Source of the DNA: Corynebacterium minutissimum
GTDB taxonomy: Bacteria; Actinomycetota; Actinomycetes; Mycobacteriales; Mycobacteriaceae
NCBI RefSeq assembly: GCF_000988205.1
Contig: NZ_LAYQ01000001.1
Span: forward strand, 209,416-273,415
DNA length: 64,000 nt
Reading direction: 5' to 3'
A model generated the notes under the pieces. That model saw only the letters and a list, made by a program, of their open reading frames with translations. It ran no database searches and had not been told where the DNA came from. Below, in pieces: positions 44,256 to 52,279 of this stretch. A program made the position numbers and the translations under genes. Numbering within the stretch: the stretch's first letter is position 1; each line of letters begins with the position of its first letter.

Positions 44256-44329
44256 TGGAGCCGACGACGGGAATCGAACCCGCGCCAGCAGCTTGGGAAG
44301 CTGCAGTTCTACCATTAAACTACGTCGGC
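44256..44329 (-). tRNA. tRNA-Gly (CCC)
   Basis: A complete cloverleaf on the minus strand with encoded CCA. Acceptor GCCGACG pairs with CGTCGGC, the anticodon stem GCAGC/GCTGC holds the loop TTCCCAA (anticodon CCC), and the T loop is TTCGATT. Its 3' end directly faces the prophage, which suggests that the phage used this gene as its attachment site and kept it intact. Confidence 0.95.
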
Positions 44330-44402
44330 GCAATGCAGAATGTGCATCGTCATAAAGCTTAGCACCGCCGCCGCCCGAGGCCATAAAAGGCCCAGTGGGA
44401 GG

Positions 44403-44408
44403 TAGACT
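44403..44408 (+). promoter_or_regulatory. -10 box of leaderless dcd
   Basis: TAGACT, seven bases before the GTG at 44416. Confidence 0.5.
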
Positions 44409-44415
44409 ATCAACC

Positions 44416-44988
44416 GTGCTTCTTTCTGATCGTGATATCCGTGCCGCCATCGCCGCTGATGCTCCTGAGCGTTTGAGCATCGAGCCTTTCGACGCCGAGA
44501 TGGTCCAGCCTTCCTCCATCGATGTGCGCCTAGACAAGTTCTTCCGCGTGTTTAATAACTCGCGCTACACGCACATCGACCCCAAGCAGGAGATGCCGGA
44601 CCTCACCAGCGAGGTGGAGGTGGCTGAGGGCGATGCCTTCGTCCTGCACCCCGGCGAGTTCGTGCTCGGCGCAACGCTGGAAAAGTTCACTTTGCCAGCC
44701 AACCTCGCGGGTCGTTTGGAAGGCAAGTCCTCCCTGGGGCGTCTGGGCCTGCTGACTCACTCCACGGCCGGCTTTATCGATCCGGGTTTCTCCGGTCACA
44801 TCACGCTCGAGCTGTCCAACACCGCGAACCTGCCGATTACTCTGTGGCCGGGGATGAAGGTGGGGCAGTTGGCCATCTTCAAGATGTCCTCGCCGGCGGA
44901 GGCGCCGTATGGCTCCGGCGCGCTGGGTTCGAAGTACCAGGGCCAGCGCGGGCCGACGCCGTCGAAGTCCTATCTGAACTTCCGTTAA
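44416..44988 (+). CDS. dcd: dCTP deaminase, bifunctional deaminase/dUTPase type
   Basis: A 190-residue trimeric enzyme that makes dUMP precursor from dCTP. Characteristic sequence is [10 protein letters not shown] at the N-terminus and [20 protein letters not shown], then [13 protein letters not shown], with the catalytic glutamate in the latter. Actinobacterial Dcd proteins carry out both deamination and diphosphate removal, and this one keeps their LTHSTAGF sequence. The start GTG is fixed by the family N-terminus and the -10 box at 44403. Downstream is the UDP-glucose dehydrogenase gene, 53 bases away. Confidence 0.96.
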   Translation: MLLSDRDIRAAIAADAPERLSIEPFDAEMVQPSSIDVRLDKFFRVFNNSRYTHIDPKQEMPDLTSEVEVAEGDAFVLHPGEFVLGATLEKFTLPANLAGRLEGKSSLGRLGLLTHSTAGFIDPGFSGHITLELSNTANLPITLWPGMKVGQLAIFKMSSPAEAPYGSGALGSKYQGQRGPTPSKSYLNFR

Positions 44989-45027
44989 ACTTTTCGTGCT
45001 CGCCGCGCGCTTCTGGTCAACCGCGCC

Positions 45028-45033
45028 TAAAAT
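45028..45033 (+). promoter_or_regulatory. -10 box before UDP-glucose dehydrogenase
   Basis: TAAAAT eight bases before the ATG at 45042, without a ribosome binding site. Confidence 0.4.
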
Positions 45034-45041
45034 TCCCGGTT

Positions 45042-46376
45042 ATGCGTATGACTGTGATTGGTACCGGCTACCTGGGCGCGACGCACGCCGCCTGCATGGC
45101 GGAACTCGGCCACGAGGTGCTCGGTGTAGACGTGGATGAACACAAGATCGAAGCGCTCAAGAACGGCCGCGTGCCGTTCTACGAGCCTGGCCTGCCGGAG
45201 GTGCTCGAGCGCAACATCGAGTCCGGCCGCCTGGGTTTTTCTACCAGCTATGACGACGCCGCGGAGTTCGCCAACCTGCACTTCCTCGGCGTAGGAACCC
45301 CGCAGGCACACGGCTCCTATGCGGCGGACCTAACCTACGTGAAGGCCGTCATCACGGAGCTCGTGCCGCGCCTCAAGGGCGAGCACATCATCTTCGGTAA
45401 GTCCACCGTCCCCGTGGGCACCGCAGCGGAGCTGCAGCAGATGGCCAATGAGCTTGCCCCGGAAGGCGCCAGCGTGGAAATTGCGTGGAACCCGGAGTTC
45501 CTCCGTGAGGGCTACGCCGTCAAGGACACCATCACCCCGGACCGCATCGTCCTCGGCGTCGGCGAATTCGCCGAGAGTCGTGCCGAAGAGGTTGCCCGCG
45601 AGGTCTATGCCCAGCCGCTGGCACAGAACACCCCGTTCATCGTGACCGACCTGCAGACCGCCGAGCTAGTCAAGGTCTCCGCCAACGCCTTTTTGGCCAC
45701 CAAGATTTCCTTCATCAACGCCGTGTCTGAAATCTGCGAGATTGCAGGGGCGGACGTCGTCAAGCTTGCCGACGCCATCGGTCACGACGAGCGCATCGGC
45801 CGCAAATTCCTCGGTGCGGGCTTGGGCTTCGGCGGAGGCTGCTTGCCCAAGGATATCCGTGCCTTCATGGCGCGCGCCGGCGAGCTGGGTGCGGACCAGG
45901 CCCTGACCTTCCTCCGCGAGGTCGACGCCATCAACATGCGCCGCCGCGACCGCGTCGTGGACTTGGCCAAGCAGGCTTTCGACGGCTCCCTCCTCGGCCA
46001 CCGCGTTACCGTTCTGGGCTGCGCTTTCAAGCCCAACTCCGATGACGTCCGCGATTCGCCGGCGCTCTCCGTGGCCGGTTCGCTCTCGCTGGCCGGTGCC
46101 GCTGTGACGGTCTATGACCCGCAAGGTATGGAGAACGCTAAGAAGGTGTTCCCGACGTTAAACTACGTGGCGTCGGCAAGCGCGGCACTCAAGGACACCG
46201 AACTGGTCATCCTCGCCACCGAGTGGCAGGAATTCCGCGACCTCGACCCGGCTGAGGCCGGCGAGCTCGTGTCCCGCCGCCACATCATTGATGGCCGCAA
46301 CGTGCTCAGCGTCGATGCTTGGCGCGCCGCGGGCTGGACCGTCGAGGCGCTTGGTCGCGTCCTTCCGGCACAGTAA
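45042..46376 (+). CDS. ugd: UDP-glucose 6-dehydrogenase
   Basis: A 444-residue NAD-dependent enzyme making UDP-glucuronate for wall or capsular polysaccharide. The Rossmann start is VIGTGYLGATHAACMAELGH, then YEPGLPEVLE, FGKSTVPVGTA, WNPEFLREG and the catalytic cysteine loop LGFGGGCLPKDIRAF. The C-terminal nucleotide-sugar domain has LGCAFKPNSDDVRDSP. The start ATG is at 45042; a frame upstream overlaps dcd. The last 71 bases overlap the convergent YibE/F gene. Confidence 0.95.
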   Translation: MRMTVIGTGYLGATHAACMAELGHEVLGVDVDEHKIEALKNGRVPFYEPGLPEVLERNIESGRLGFSTSYDDAAEFANLHFLGVGTPQAHGSYAADLTYVKAVITELVPRLKGEHIIFGKSTVPVGTAAELQQMANELAPEGASVEIAWNPEFLREGYAVKDTITPDRIVLGVGEFAESRAEEVAREVYAQPLAQNTPFIVTDLQTAELVKVSANAFLATKISFINAVSEICEIAGADVVKLADAIGHDERIGRKFLGAGLGFGGGCLPKDIRAFMARAGELGADQALTFLREVDAINMRRRDRVVDLAKQAFDGSLLGHRVTVLGCAFKPNSDDVRDSPALSVAGSLSLAGAAVTVYDPQGMENAKKVFPTLNYVASASAALKDTELVILATEWQEFRDLDPAEAGELVSRRHIIDGRNVLSVDAWRAAGWTVEALGRVLPAQ

Positions 46377-47532
46377 ACGCCGCAATCGCGGTGGTCAGTG
46401 GCACCGCTAGTGTCAAGGCCATCGCGCCCAGAAGGGAGCGCAGAACCTCCGTGGCGACGAGGTCACTGGAGAGGATCTGCAGGGCTGGGCGCTGCGCCGC
46501 CGTGATGAGCATGAGCAGGGGCAGGGCCGCGCCGGTATAGGTCAGCACGATGGTATACACCATGGAAGCGATATGGTCGCGGCCCACCTTCATGGCTGAG
46601 GTAAAGAGCGTGCCGGGCCCCACCGTCGGATCGGCGGCGTGCAGCTCGCGCACGGTGGAGGCCTGCGCCACCGCGATATCGTTGAGGCTGCCGAGCGCAC
46701 CGATGATGAACCCACACAGCAGCACGCCCACGACGGAAACCCCCGGCATGTAGAGGAGCAGCTTGAGGTTATCCTCCGAGCTTGAACCCGTCAGTGCCGT
46801 GCTGCTTATCGACGCCCACCCCAACGCCCCCGACAACGCCAGCGCCACCAATGCTCCTCCCAGGGCGGAGGCGGATTTCCAGTTCACGCCGTGCACGAGA
46901 GGAACGGCGAGGAAAAGGATAGCCGCGCAGGTAACGAGCGCCAGCGGCAGCGCGGAATGGCCCTCGATGAGGGAGGGGATGAGGTAGAAGAACACGATGG
47001 CCAAACTGATGCCGAGGCCCAGCAGCGCGCGCAGCCCATGCCAGGCGGCGAAGGCGATGATGATGACGGCGGCGATAACCGCCCACAAGCCAAGGTTGCC
47101 GGCGCGCTGGAAATCGGCGAAGGCATAGGTGCCGTCGCTGGAGACGGTCAGAATTATCTCGTCACCGGGGTGGAGGGTCGGGTCACTGGCCACGCCATAG
47201 AATACGAGCTGCGTCTTGCGGCCTGCGTCAGCGCCGGAGGTTAAGTCAATGAGGGCGCGGGTGCAGGAGGTGTCGTCGCCCTCGGCGGGGATGAGCGGGG
47301 CCTCATCGAAGGCGCGGCCCGTGTGGGGGTCGGAGCACAGGTGGTTATCCACGGTCTCCACGGTGCCTTCGACCTGTGGATGGTTGAGGGCGTAGGTGGT
47401 GGAAAAGTCCGGGCTGGTGTGCTCAGTGAGCGCGCTGGTGGGGCGGAGGATGAACAGTCCCGCGAGGGTTGCGAGGGCCGTGATGGCAAGAAGTCCAAGG
47501 AGCCCCGTGCGCCACGGGCTGAGATTAGTCAT
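46306..47532 (-). CDS. YibE/F family membrane protein
   Basis: A 408-residue multispanning protein. A first membrane segment is followed by an extracytoplasmic domain (about 30-135) containing two cysteines, then seven or so membrane helices with the family-typical GFIIGALGSLNDIAVAQAST and MVYTIVLTYTGAALPLLML. The function of YibE/F proteins is not established. A palindrome overlaps the -10 box, so expression is probably controlled by a repressor. Its C-terminal coding end overlaps the dehydrogenase gene by 71 bases, tail to tail. Confidence 0.9.
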   Translation of the reverse strand: MTNLSPWRTGLLGLLAITALATLAGLFILRPTSALTEHTSPDFSTTYALNHPQVEGTVETVDNHLCSDPHTGRAFDEAPLIPAEGDDTSCTRALIDLTSGADAGRKTQLVFYGVASDPTLHPGDEIILTVSSDGTYAFADFQRAGNLGLWAVIAAVIIIAFAAWHGLRALLGLGISLAIVFFYLIPSLIEGHSALPLALVTCAAILFLAVPLVHGVNWKSASALGGALVALALSGALGWASISSTALTGSSSEDNLKLLLYMPGVSVVGVLLCGFIIGALGSLNDIAVAQASTVRELHAADPTVGPGTLFTSAMKVGRDHIASMVYTIVLTYTGAALPLLMLITAAQRPALQILSSDLVATEVLRSLLGAMALTLAVPLTTAIAAFTVPEGRDQAPRRSSPRRAKHRR

Positions 47533-47539
47533 GCCTACT

Positions 47540-47560
47540 ATTGTGAATGAGTTTCATAAT
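47540..47560. promoter_or_regulatory. imperfect palindrome over the yibE/F promoter
   Basis: ATTGTGAA, five bases, TTCATAAT; seven of eight arm positions agree. The YibE/F -10 box (TATTAT on the minus strand, 47556-47561) lies within it. It also resembles actinobacterial Zur sites at 12 of 15 positions, but the match is weak evidence. Confidence 0.45.
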
Positions 47561-47640
47561 AAAGAAAAGTATTGCTGACGCGATCAACAAGTTATCCACA
47601 GGCTGGCAGCGGTGCCATTGTGTAGTGTGGGTGGGGCGTT

Positions 47641-47646
47641 TAGCGT
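47641..47646 (+). promoter_or_regulatory. -10 box of a probably leaderless gene
   Basis: TAGCGT, seven bases before the ATG at 47654; supports this start. Confidence 0.4.
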
Positions 47647-47653
47647 GGCTGGT

Positions 47654-49021
47654 ATGAACCTAGTGGAAGCGCATCTTCGCAGCCAGGCGGCGGGCATTGA
47701 GCTCGTCGCCGGCATTGCGGGGCTGAGCTTCGAGCAGCTGCGGGCGTGGGGTCCGGAGTCTGTGGCGCGTTCCTTGCTGGCGCTTTTCGACGTCTACTTT
47801 GCCCCCACCTCCTTCACCCGCAAACAGGCGCGTGCCGTTTCGGCCGCCCGCGCCAATGGGCACGACCTGCCCACGCTGCTGCTCATTGAACGCTTCGCAG
47901 GAAGGTTGAAGAAGCAGCGTGAGGCGTGGGATCTGCGCATTGAGTTGTGCGGCATCGCGGGGGATGAAAAGGCCGTGGCCCGCTATGCGCGCAAGCGCAT
48001 TCGTGAGCTCAACCCGCCGCCCGCGCCGAAGCCGGGCGTGACAATTCGCCGTGGCAAGGAGCTGTCGAAGCTCACGCTCACAGCCCCGGCCGCGCTCATC
48101 GAGGACCTGCGCCCCAATATCGATGAGGAGGATCCGGTGGGTTCCTTTACCGCCGCGTTTCGTGAGGGCCGCCTCGCCCGCCCCGTGGCCCAGACCCTCG
48201 CCGTCATGGAGCTTCCCGAGTACGCCACAATCTTGGGCCGCTTGGGCGACCCGTCCACCCCGCGCCCCGACTCCGCCGCGCCCGCTGCTGACGGCACGCC
48301 TCCTACCCAGCCCGCCACCACATCTACCCTGCGCCCCGACTCCACGGGTGCCATGCCTCCCACCAAGTCCGCCGCCGCGTCTAGTGCTTCTGACGAGCCT
48401 GCCAGCGATGAGACATTCGGGCACGACATCAGCGACCCCGCGGCGCCGGACCTCGGGGATATCGTGATTCAGCTCTCCAACGGCGCGAAAATCACCGGCC
48501 AAGAGCTCATCGAGCGGGAGCTCGCCGAAGAAGGCCTCGTCATGCTTGTCGACCGCGTCAAAGGCCCCGTGGAACTCCACCGCACCCAGCGCGTTGCCTC
48601 GGAAAAGCAGCGCATCATGGCCAGCGGTGAGCAACCTACCTGTGCCTGGGACCGGTGCCTGTGCGGCGCCGATTACTCTCAGATACACCACATCACAGAA
48701 TGGCGAAAAGGCGGCGAAACGAACCCCGAAAACCTCACCCCGCTGTGCAAGTACCACAACGCCATCAATGGCTTGCCGGGTCGGGGCCGCATCGTGCGCG
48801 AAGACGGCAAAATTAAATGGGTGCCGGCTGGGCCCCGCGATCCGCGGGAACCGGCGCATCCGCACCGCGCACCACGCGCCCAGCGCATCCGCGAAAACCG
48901 TCAAGACACAGTAAGCACCGTTGCGAGCCCTAGCACAAGCCGTCGCGCCCAGACCGCAAAGCCGGCCGAATCACGGACATCCACACGTTCCGAGCCGGGA
49001 AGTCCCGCCCCGCCGGACTGA
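47654..49021 (+). CDS. HNH endonuclease-domain protein, DUF222/13E12-like
   Basis: A 455-residue member of the actinobacterial family with an N-terminal helical DUF222-like region and a C-terminal HNH nuclease. The HNH motif is IHHITEWRKGGETNPENLTP followed by LCKYHNAI; the preceding CAWDRCLCGADY supplies cysteines that likely bind zinc. Residues 200-260 are low-complexity P, S and T. Such genes occur in many copies in corynebacteria and mycobacteria; the role is unknown. An earlier GTG at 47612 is possible, but the ATG fits the promoter. Confidence 0.87.
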   Translation: MNLVEAHLRSQAAGIELVAGIAGLSFEQLRAWGPESVARSLLALFDVYFAPTSFTRKQARAVSAARANGHDLPTLLLIERFAGRLKKQREAWDLRIELCGIAGDEKAVARYARKRIRELNPPPAPKPGVTIRRGKELSKLTLTAPAALIEDLRPNIDEEDPVGSFTAAFREGRLARPVAQTLAVMELPEYATILGRLGDPSTPRPDSAAPAADGTPPTQPATTSTLRPDSTGAMPPTKSAAASSASDEPASDETFGHDISDPAAPDLGDIVIQLSNGAKITGQELIERELAEEGLVMLVDRVKGPVELHRTQRVASEKQRIMASGEQPTCAWDRCLCGADYSQIHHITEWRKGGETNPENLTPLCKYHNAINGLPGRGRIVREDGKIKWVPAGPRDPREPAHPHRAPRAQRIRENRQDTVSTVASPSTSRRAQTAKPAESRTSTRSEPGSPAPPD

Positions 49022-49115
49022 TAACACCGGCCGGTGAGGGATTCTGCATGCACGTTTGTGTTGTGCTTTCTTTGCGCCGTGGGCCCTATCGCGCGAAGTT
49101 CAGGTATCGGCTGTG

Positions 49116-50339
49116 CTACTGGCGGTAGCTCACCAGGAAGTTGCCGAGTCGCTCAATCGCGTTCTCCAGCTGCGAGGCCCACGGCAGCGTGACCACGCGG
49201 AAATGATCCGGCGTGGGCCAGTTAAAGCCGGTGCCTTGCACCATGAGGATTTTCTCGGCGCGCAGGATGTCGAGCATGAGCTTCGCGTCATCGTGAATCT
49301 CATAGACCTCTGGGTCCAAGCGCGGGAAGCAGTACAGCGCGCCCATCGGTTTCACCACGGACACGCCGGGAATCTCGTTGAGCTTCTCGTAGGCAATGTT
49401 GCGCTGCTTGAGCAAGCGCCCGCCCTCACCGGTGAGCTCATAAATGGACTGTCTTCCGCCCAGCGCGACCTGGATCGCGTGCTGTGCCGGCACATTTGGG
49501 CATAGGCGCGTGCCCGCCAGCAAGTCCAAGCCCTCGATGAAGCCACGCGCATGGGACTTCGGGCCCGTCAGCACCATCCAGCCGGCGCGGTAGCCGGCCA
49601 CGCGGTAGGCCTTGGACAAGCCATTAAACGTGATCGTCAGCAAATCCGGGGCCAGGGAGGCGATCGAAATGTGCTTCGCACCGTCGTACAGAATCCGGTC
49701 ATAAATCTCATCCGCCAGAATCAGCAGGTTATATTCGCGCGCTACGTCCACGATTTTCTGCAGCGTTTCACGCGAGTACACGGCACCCGTCGGGTTATTC
49801 GGATTAATGACCACAATGGCCTTGGTCTTCTCCGTTACTTTCGCGCGAATATCTTCAATGGACGGATTCCAATCATCCTCCTCATCACACAAATAGTGCA
49901 CAGGTGTGCCACCCGCCAGCGACGTCGCCGCCGTCCACAGGGGGTAGTCAGGGGCGGGGATGAGAACCTCATCGCCGTCGTCAAGCAGCGCCTGCGTGAC
50001 CATCGAAATCAGTTCGGAGACGCCGTTTCCCAGGTACACGTCATTGACGTCGAAGCTGGGGAAATCCTCCAGCTCATAGCGCGTTACAATCGCGCGCCGC
50101 GCCGGAATAATACCCTTCGACGTGGAGTAGCCCTGCGAGGTCGGCAGCGCCGCAATCATGTCGCGCATGATGACATCCGGCGCATCGAAACCAAACACCG
50201 CCGGGTTGCCGGTGTTGAGCTTCAGAATGCTGTGCCCGTCGAGCTCCATGTGCTCGGCTTCCGTGGAAACCTCGCCGCGAATATCGTAGGCAACGCCCTG
50301 TAGTTTGGTGGATTGATCAAAAATCCGGTTGTGAGTCAT
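49116..50339 (-). CDS. alaT: class I aminotransferase, AlaT-like (pyruvate-using transaminase)
   Basis: A 407-residue PLP enzyme. PLP lysine is in TFNGLSKAYRVAGYRAGW; other motifs are VINPNNPTGAVYS, LADEIYDRILYDG and the C-terminal FRVVTLP with the substrate-binding arginine. The N-terminal sequence YDIRGEVSTEAEHMELDG is typical of AlaT, which makes alanine and takes part in valine synthesis in Corynebacterium. The next gene on the strand ends 11 bases upstream of its start. Confidence 0.93.
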   Translation of the reverse strand: MTHNRIFDQSTKLQGVAYDIRGEVSTEAEHMELDGHSILKLNTGNPAVFGFDAPDVIMRDMIAALPTSQGYSTSKGIIPARRAIVTRYELEDFPSFDVNDVYLGNGVSELISMVTQALLDDGDEVLIPAPDYPLWTAATSLAGGTPVHYLCDEEDDWNPSIEDIRAKVTEKTKAIVVINPNNPTGAVYSRETLQKIVDVAREYNLLILADEIYDRILYDGAKHISIASLAPDLLTITFNGLSKAYRVAGYRAGWMVLTGPKSHARGFIEGLDLLAGTRLCPNVPAQHAIQVALGGRQSIYELTGEGGRLLKQRNIAYEKLNEIPGVSVVKPMGALYCFPRLDPEVYEIHDDAKLMLDILRAEKILMVQGTGFNWPTPDHFRVVTLPWASQLENAIERLGNFLVSYRQ

Positions 50340-50349
50340 GCCGGATATG

Positions 50350-50961
50350 TTACTTCTGGTTCCACTCTTCCAGCTTGCGTTTGGCCAGATTCATCGCATC
50401 CCCGGTAATTTCACTTGCTTGGCGACGCCTCTCCGCCCACTGCGCCTGCTCCAACGCCCGCATCTGCGCGCGTTCTTCGGCACCTGCGGCCTTGAGCTCG
50501 CGCATGCGCTGGCGCTCGATCTGCCGTGGCGACGGACGGTGCCAGGACTCCGGCCCCACCTTGGCCACGTAGAGCATGATCCACAACGCAGGGATGAGGA
50601 AAAGCAGGCCGGTGCCAGTGAGTGCGGCGGTGACGCCGGACAGGGCGGCAAAGGATGCGATCGAGCCGAAAAAGAGCCCTAGCGAGCCAACCAGCGCGGT
50701 GGCTAAGCGGGGTTTCCGAGTTGATTGGTAGGCGCGGGCCACCTCACCTTGGGAGTAGATCTTGAGCTCGCTGGTGGCCTTGGTGGGGATATCCATGAAG
50801 ACATCTGCCAGTTCGCGGCGCGTGGTTGCCTGCATCACCGCGTCGGTGCGCTCCTCGAACTCATCCATGGTGAGGCGGCCTTCACCCAGTGCTTGGGCGA
50901 GGTCGTTGACGGCGTCGGTCCGTTCGGCGTCGGAAAGCCGCATGCTGAAAGGATTAGTCAC
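50350..50961 (-). CDS. DUF1707 domain membrane protein
   Basis: A 203-residue protein. The first 60 residues are DUF1707: MRLSDAERTDAVNDLAQALG and RLTMDEFEERTDAVMQATTR, ELADVFMDIP. A hydrophobic hairpin (about residues 90-130) and a long charged helix follow. DUF1707 proteins are common in actinobacteria and have no settled function. I set the start at GTG 50961 because TAAAAT lies seven bases before it; a longer upstream frame overlaps the antiporter gene. ATG at 50943 is the alternative. Confidence 0.85.
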   Translation of the reverse strand: MTNPFSMRLSDAERTDAVNDLAQALGEGRLTMDEFEERTDAVMQATTRRELADVFMDIPTKATSELKIYSQGEVARAYQSTRKPRLATALVGSLGLFFGSIASFAALSGVTAALTGTGLLFLIPALWIMLYVAKVGPESWHRPSPRQIERQRMRELKAAGAEERAQMRALEQAQWAERRRQASEITGDAMNLAKRKLEEWNQK

Positions 50962-50968
50962 ATTGGCT

Positions 50969-50974
50969 ATTTTA
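50969..50974 (-). promoter_or_regulatory. -10 box before the DUF1707 gene
   Basis: TAAAAT on the minus strand, seven bases from GTG at 50961; suggests a leaderless mRNA. Confidence 0.45.
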
Positions 50975-50980
50975 ACAGCC

Positions 50981-52210
50981 TTAATCCTCTTCCTTTGCGG
51001 GTTCTTTTTCGCGCACGAGGCCGGAGAGGAACGGGAAGATTGCGACGGTGAGGGCACCGCCGGCGATGAAGATCGAGGCCATTTCTGTATCGACGATGCC
51101 CGAACCCACCGCAAGCGTCATCACCGCCACGATGATGGGCAGGCCGGTCGCCGCGTAAAGGGCCACCTGGATGCGCTCGCGGGTGGTTTCGACGTCGGAG
51201 CCGGTCTGGTGGATGTTCTCGCGCAGGAACACCGGCAGGCCGCGGGTGACCAAGATGAGCAGCGGAATGCCGAGGACCTTGAGGGGTTCGTCCACGATGA
51301 CTTTCCAGTCAATCGCCATGCCAGAGACCACGAAGAAGACGGGGATGAGCATGGAATAAAACACCACGTCGAGGCGGTTCTCCAAGCCCTTATGAAACTC
51401 GTCGGGCACGATGCGGTTCAAGATGATGCCCGCCGCGAAGGCACCCAGCACGATATCGAGCTCAAAGACCGCCGTGACCGCCATGAGAATCGCCAGAATC
51501 AAAATGATGAGGCGCATGATGGTTTGGTTAGTGGAGCCCGCCCCGGAGATGAATGCTTCCTTGAACCACGGCATGAGGGTGGTTATGGCAAAAGGCATGA
51601 CAGCGACAGCCACGGCAATCGCGATGAAAGCGAGAAGAATCAGCATCGTTGCCCAGGTGGAGCGCGTTCCCAAAAGGAGCGCCATCGCGGTAATCGGCGC
51701 GACCTCACCGATGGCGCCGTGGATGACCACGGAATCGCCTACCCGCGTGCCAAGCAGCTTGTCCTGTTTGAGCATCGGCGTGATGGTGCCCAGGGCCGTC
51801 GACGTCAAAGCAATTGCCATGACGATGGCGCCGGGGATGTCGTCCATGAGGAAGTAGGCACCAACACCACACACCACCATGCAGATGAGCCAGGTGGAGA
51901 GCCCCGTCGCGGCTTCTTTCGACTTCAGGGTGGCGAGGTCAATTTCAAAGCCCGCAAGCAGGAACAGCGCGCCAACGCCGAGTTCCTTGAGCATCCCGAT
52001 GCCGGGGTCCTCATTTGCTAGGTCCAACATCGATGGGCCGATGAGCATGCCGAAGAAAATCAGCAGCGCCACGGCCGGCATCTTCTTGCCCAGGGCATGA
52101 GACACCAACGGCGCCAGCAGCGCCACCGCCATAATCCATGCGAAGGACACCAGCGAGTTGGTGTAGTTGGTCTCGCCCGAGGCGAGGACGTAGGTCACGT
52201 CAGATTGCAT
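50981..52210 (-). CDS. monovalent cation:proton antiporter, Kef/CPA2 type
   Basis: A 409-residue membrane protein with about 12 hydrophobic segments. Key family features are LLAGFEIDLATLKSK, with the acidic residue of the ion-binding helix, ALTSTALGTITPML and AFAAGIILNRIVP. It lacks the regulatory C-terminal RCK domain. It probably exchanges sodium or potassium for protons. A TACGCT box (52218-52223, minus strand) ends seven bases from the ATG, so it too may be leaderless. Confidence 0.9.
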   Translation of the reverse strand: MQSDVTYVLASGETNYTNSLVSFAWIMAVALLAPLVSHALGKKMPAVALLIFFGMLIGPSMLDLANEDPGIGMLKELGVGALFLLAGFEIDLATLKSKEAATGLSTWLICMVVCGVGAYFLMDDIPGAIVMAIALTSTALGTITPMLKQDKLLGTRVGDSVVIHGAIGEVAPITAMALLLGTRSTWATMLILLAFIAIAVAVAVMPFAITTLMPWFKEAFISGAGSTNQTIMRLIILILAILMAVTAVFELDIVLGAFAAGIILNRIVPDEFHKGLENRLDVVFYSMLIPVFFVVSGMAIDWKVIVDEPLKVLGIPLLILVTRGLPVFLRENIHQTGSDVETTRERIQVALYAATGLPIIVAVMTLAVGSGIVDTEMASIFIAGGALTVAIFPFLSGLVREKEPAKEED

Positions 52211-52279
52211 GGAGTAGAGCGTACCTGTGCGATATAAAGCTCGCCTACCCTGCGCGGCGGTGGTGTGGCGGACGTCGCA

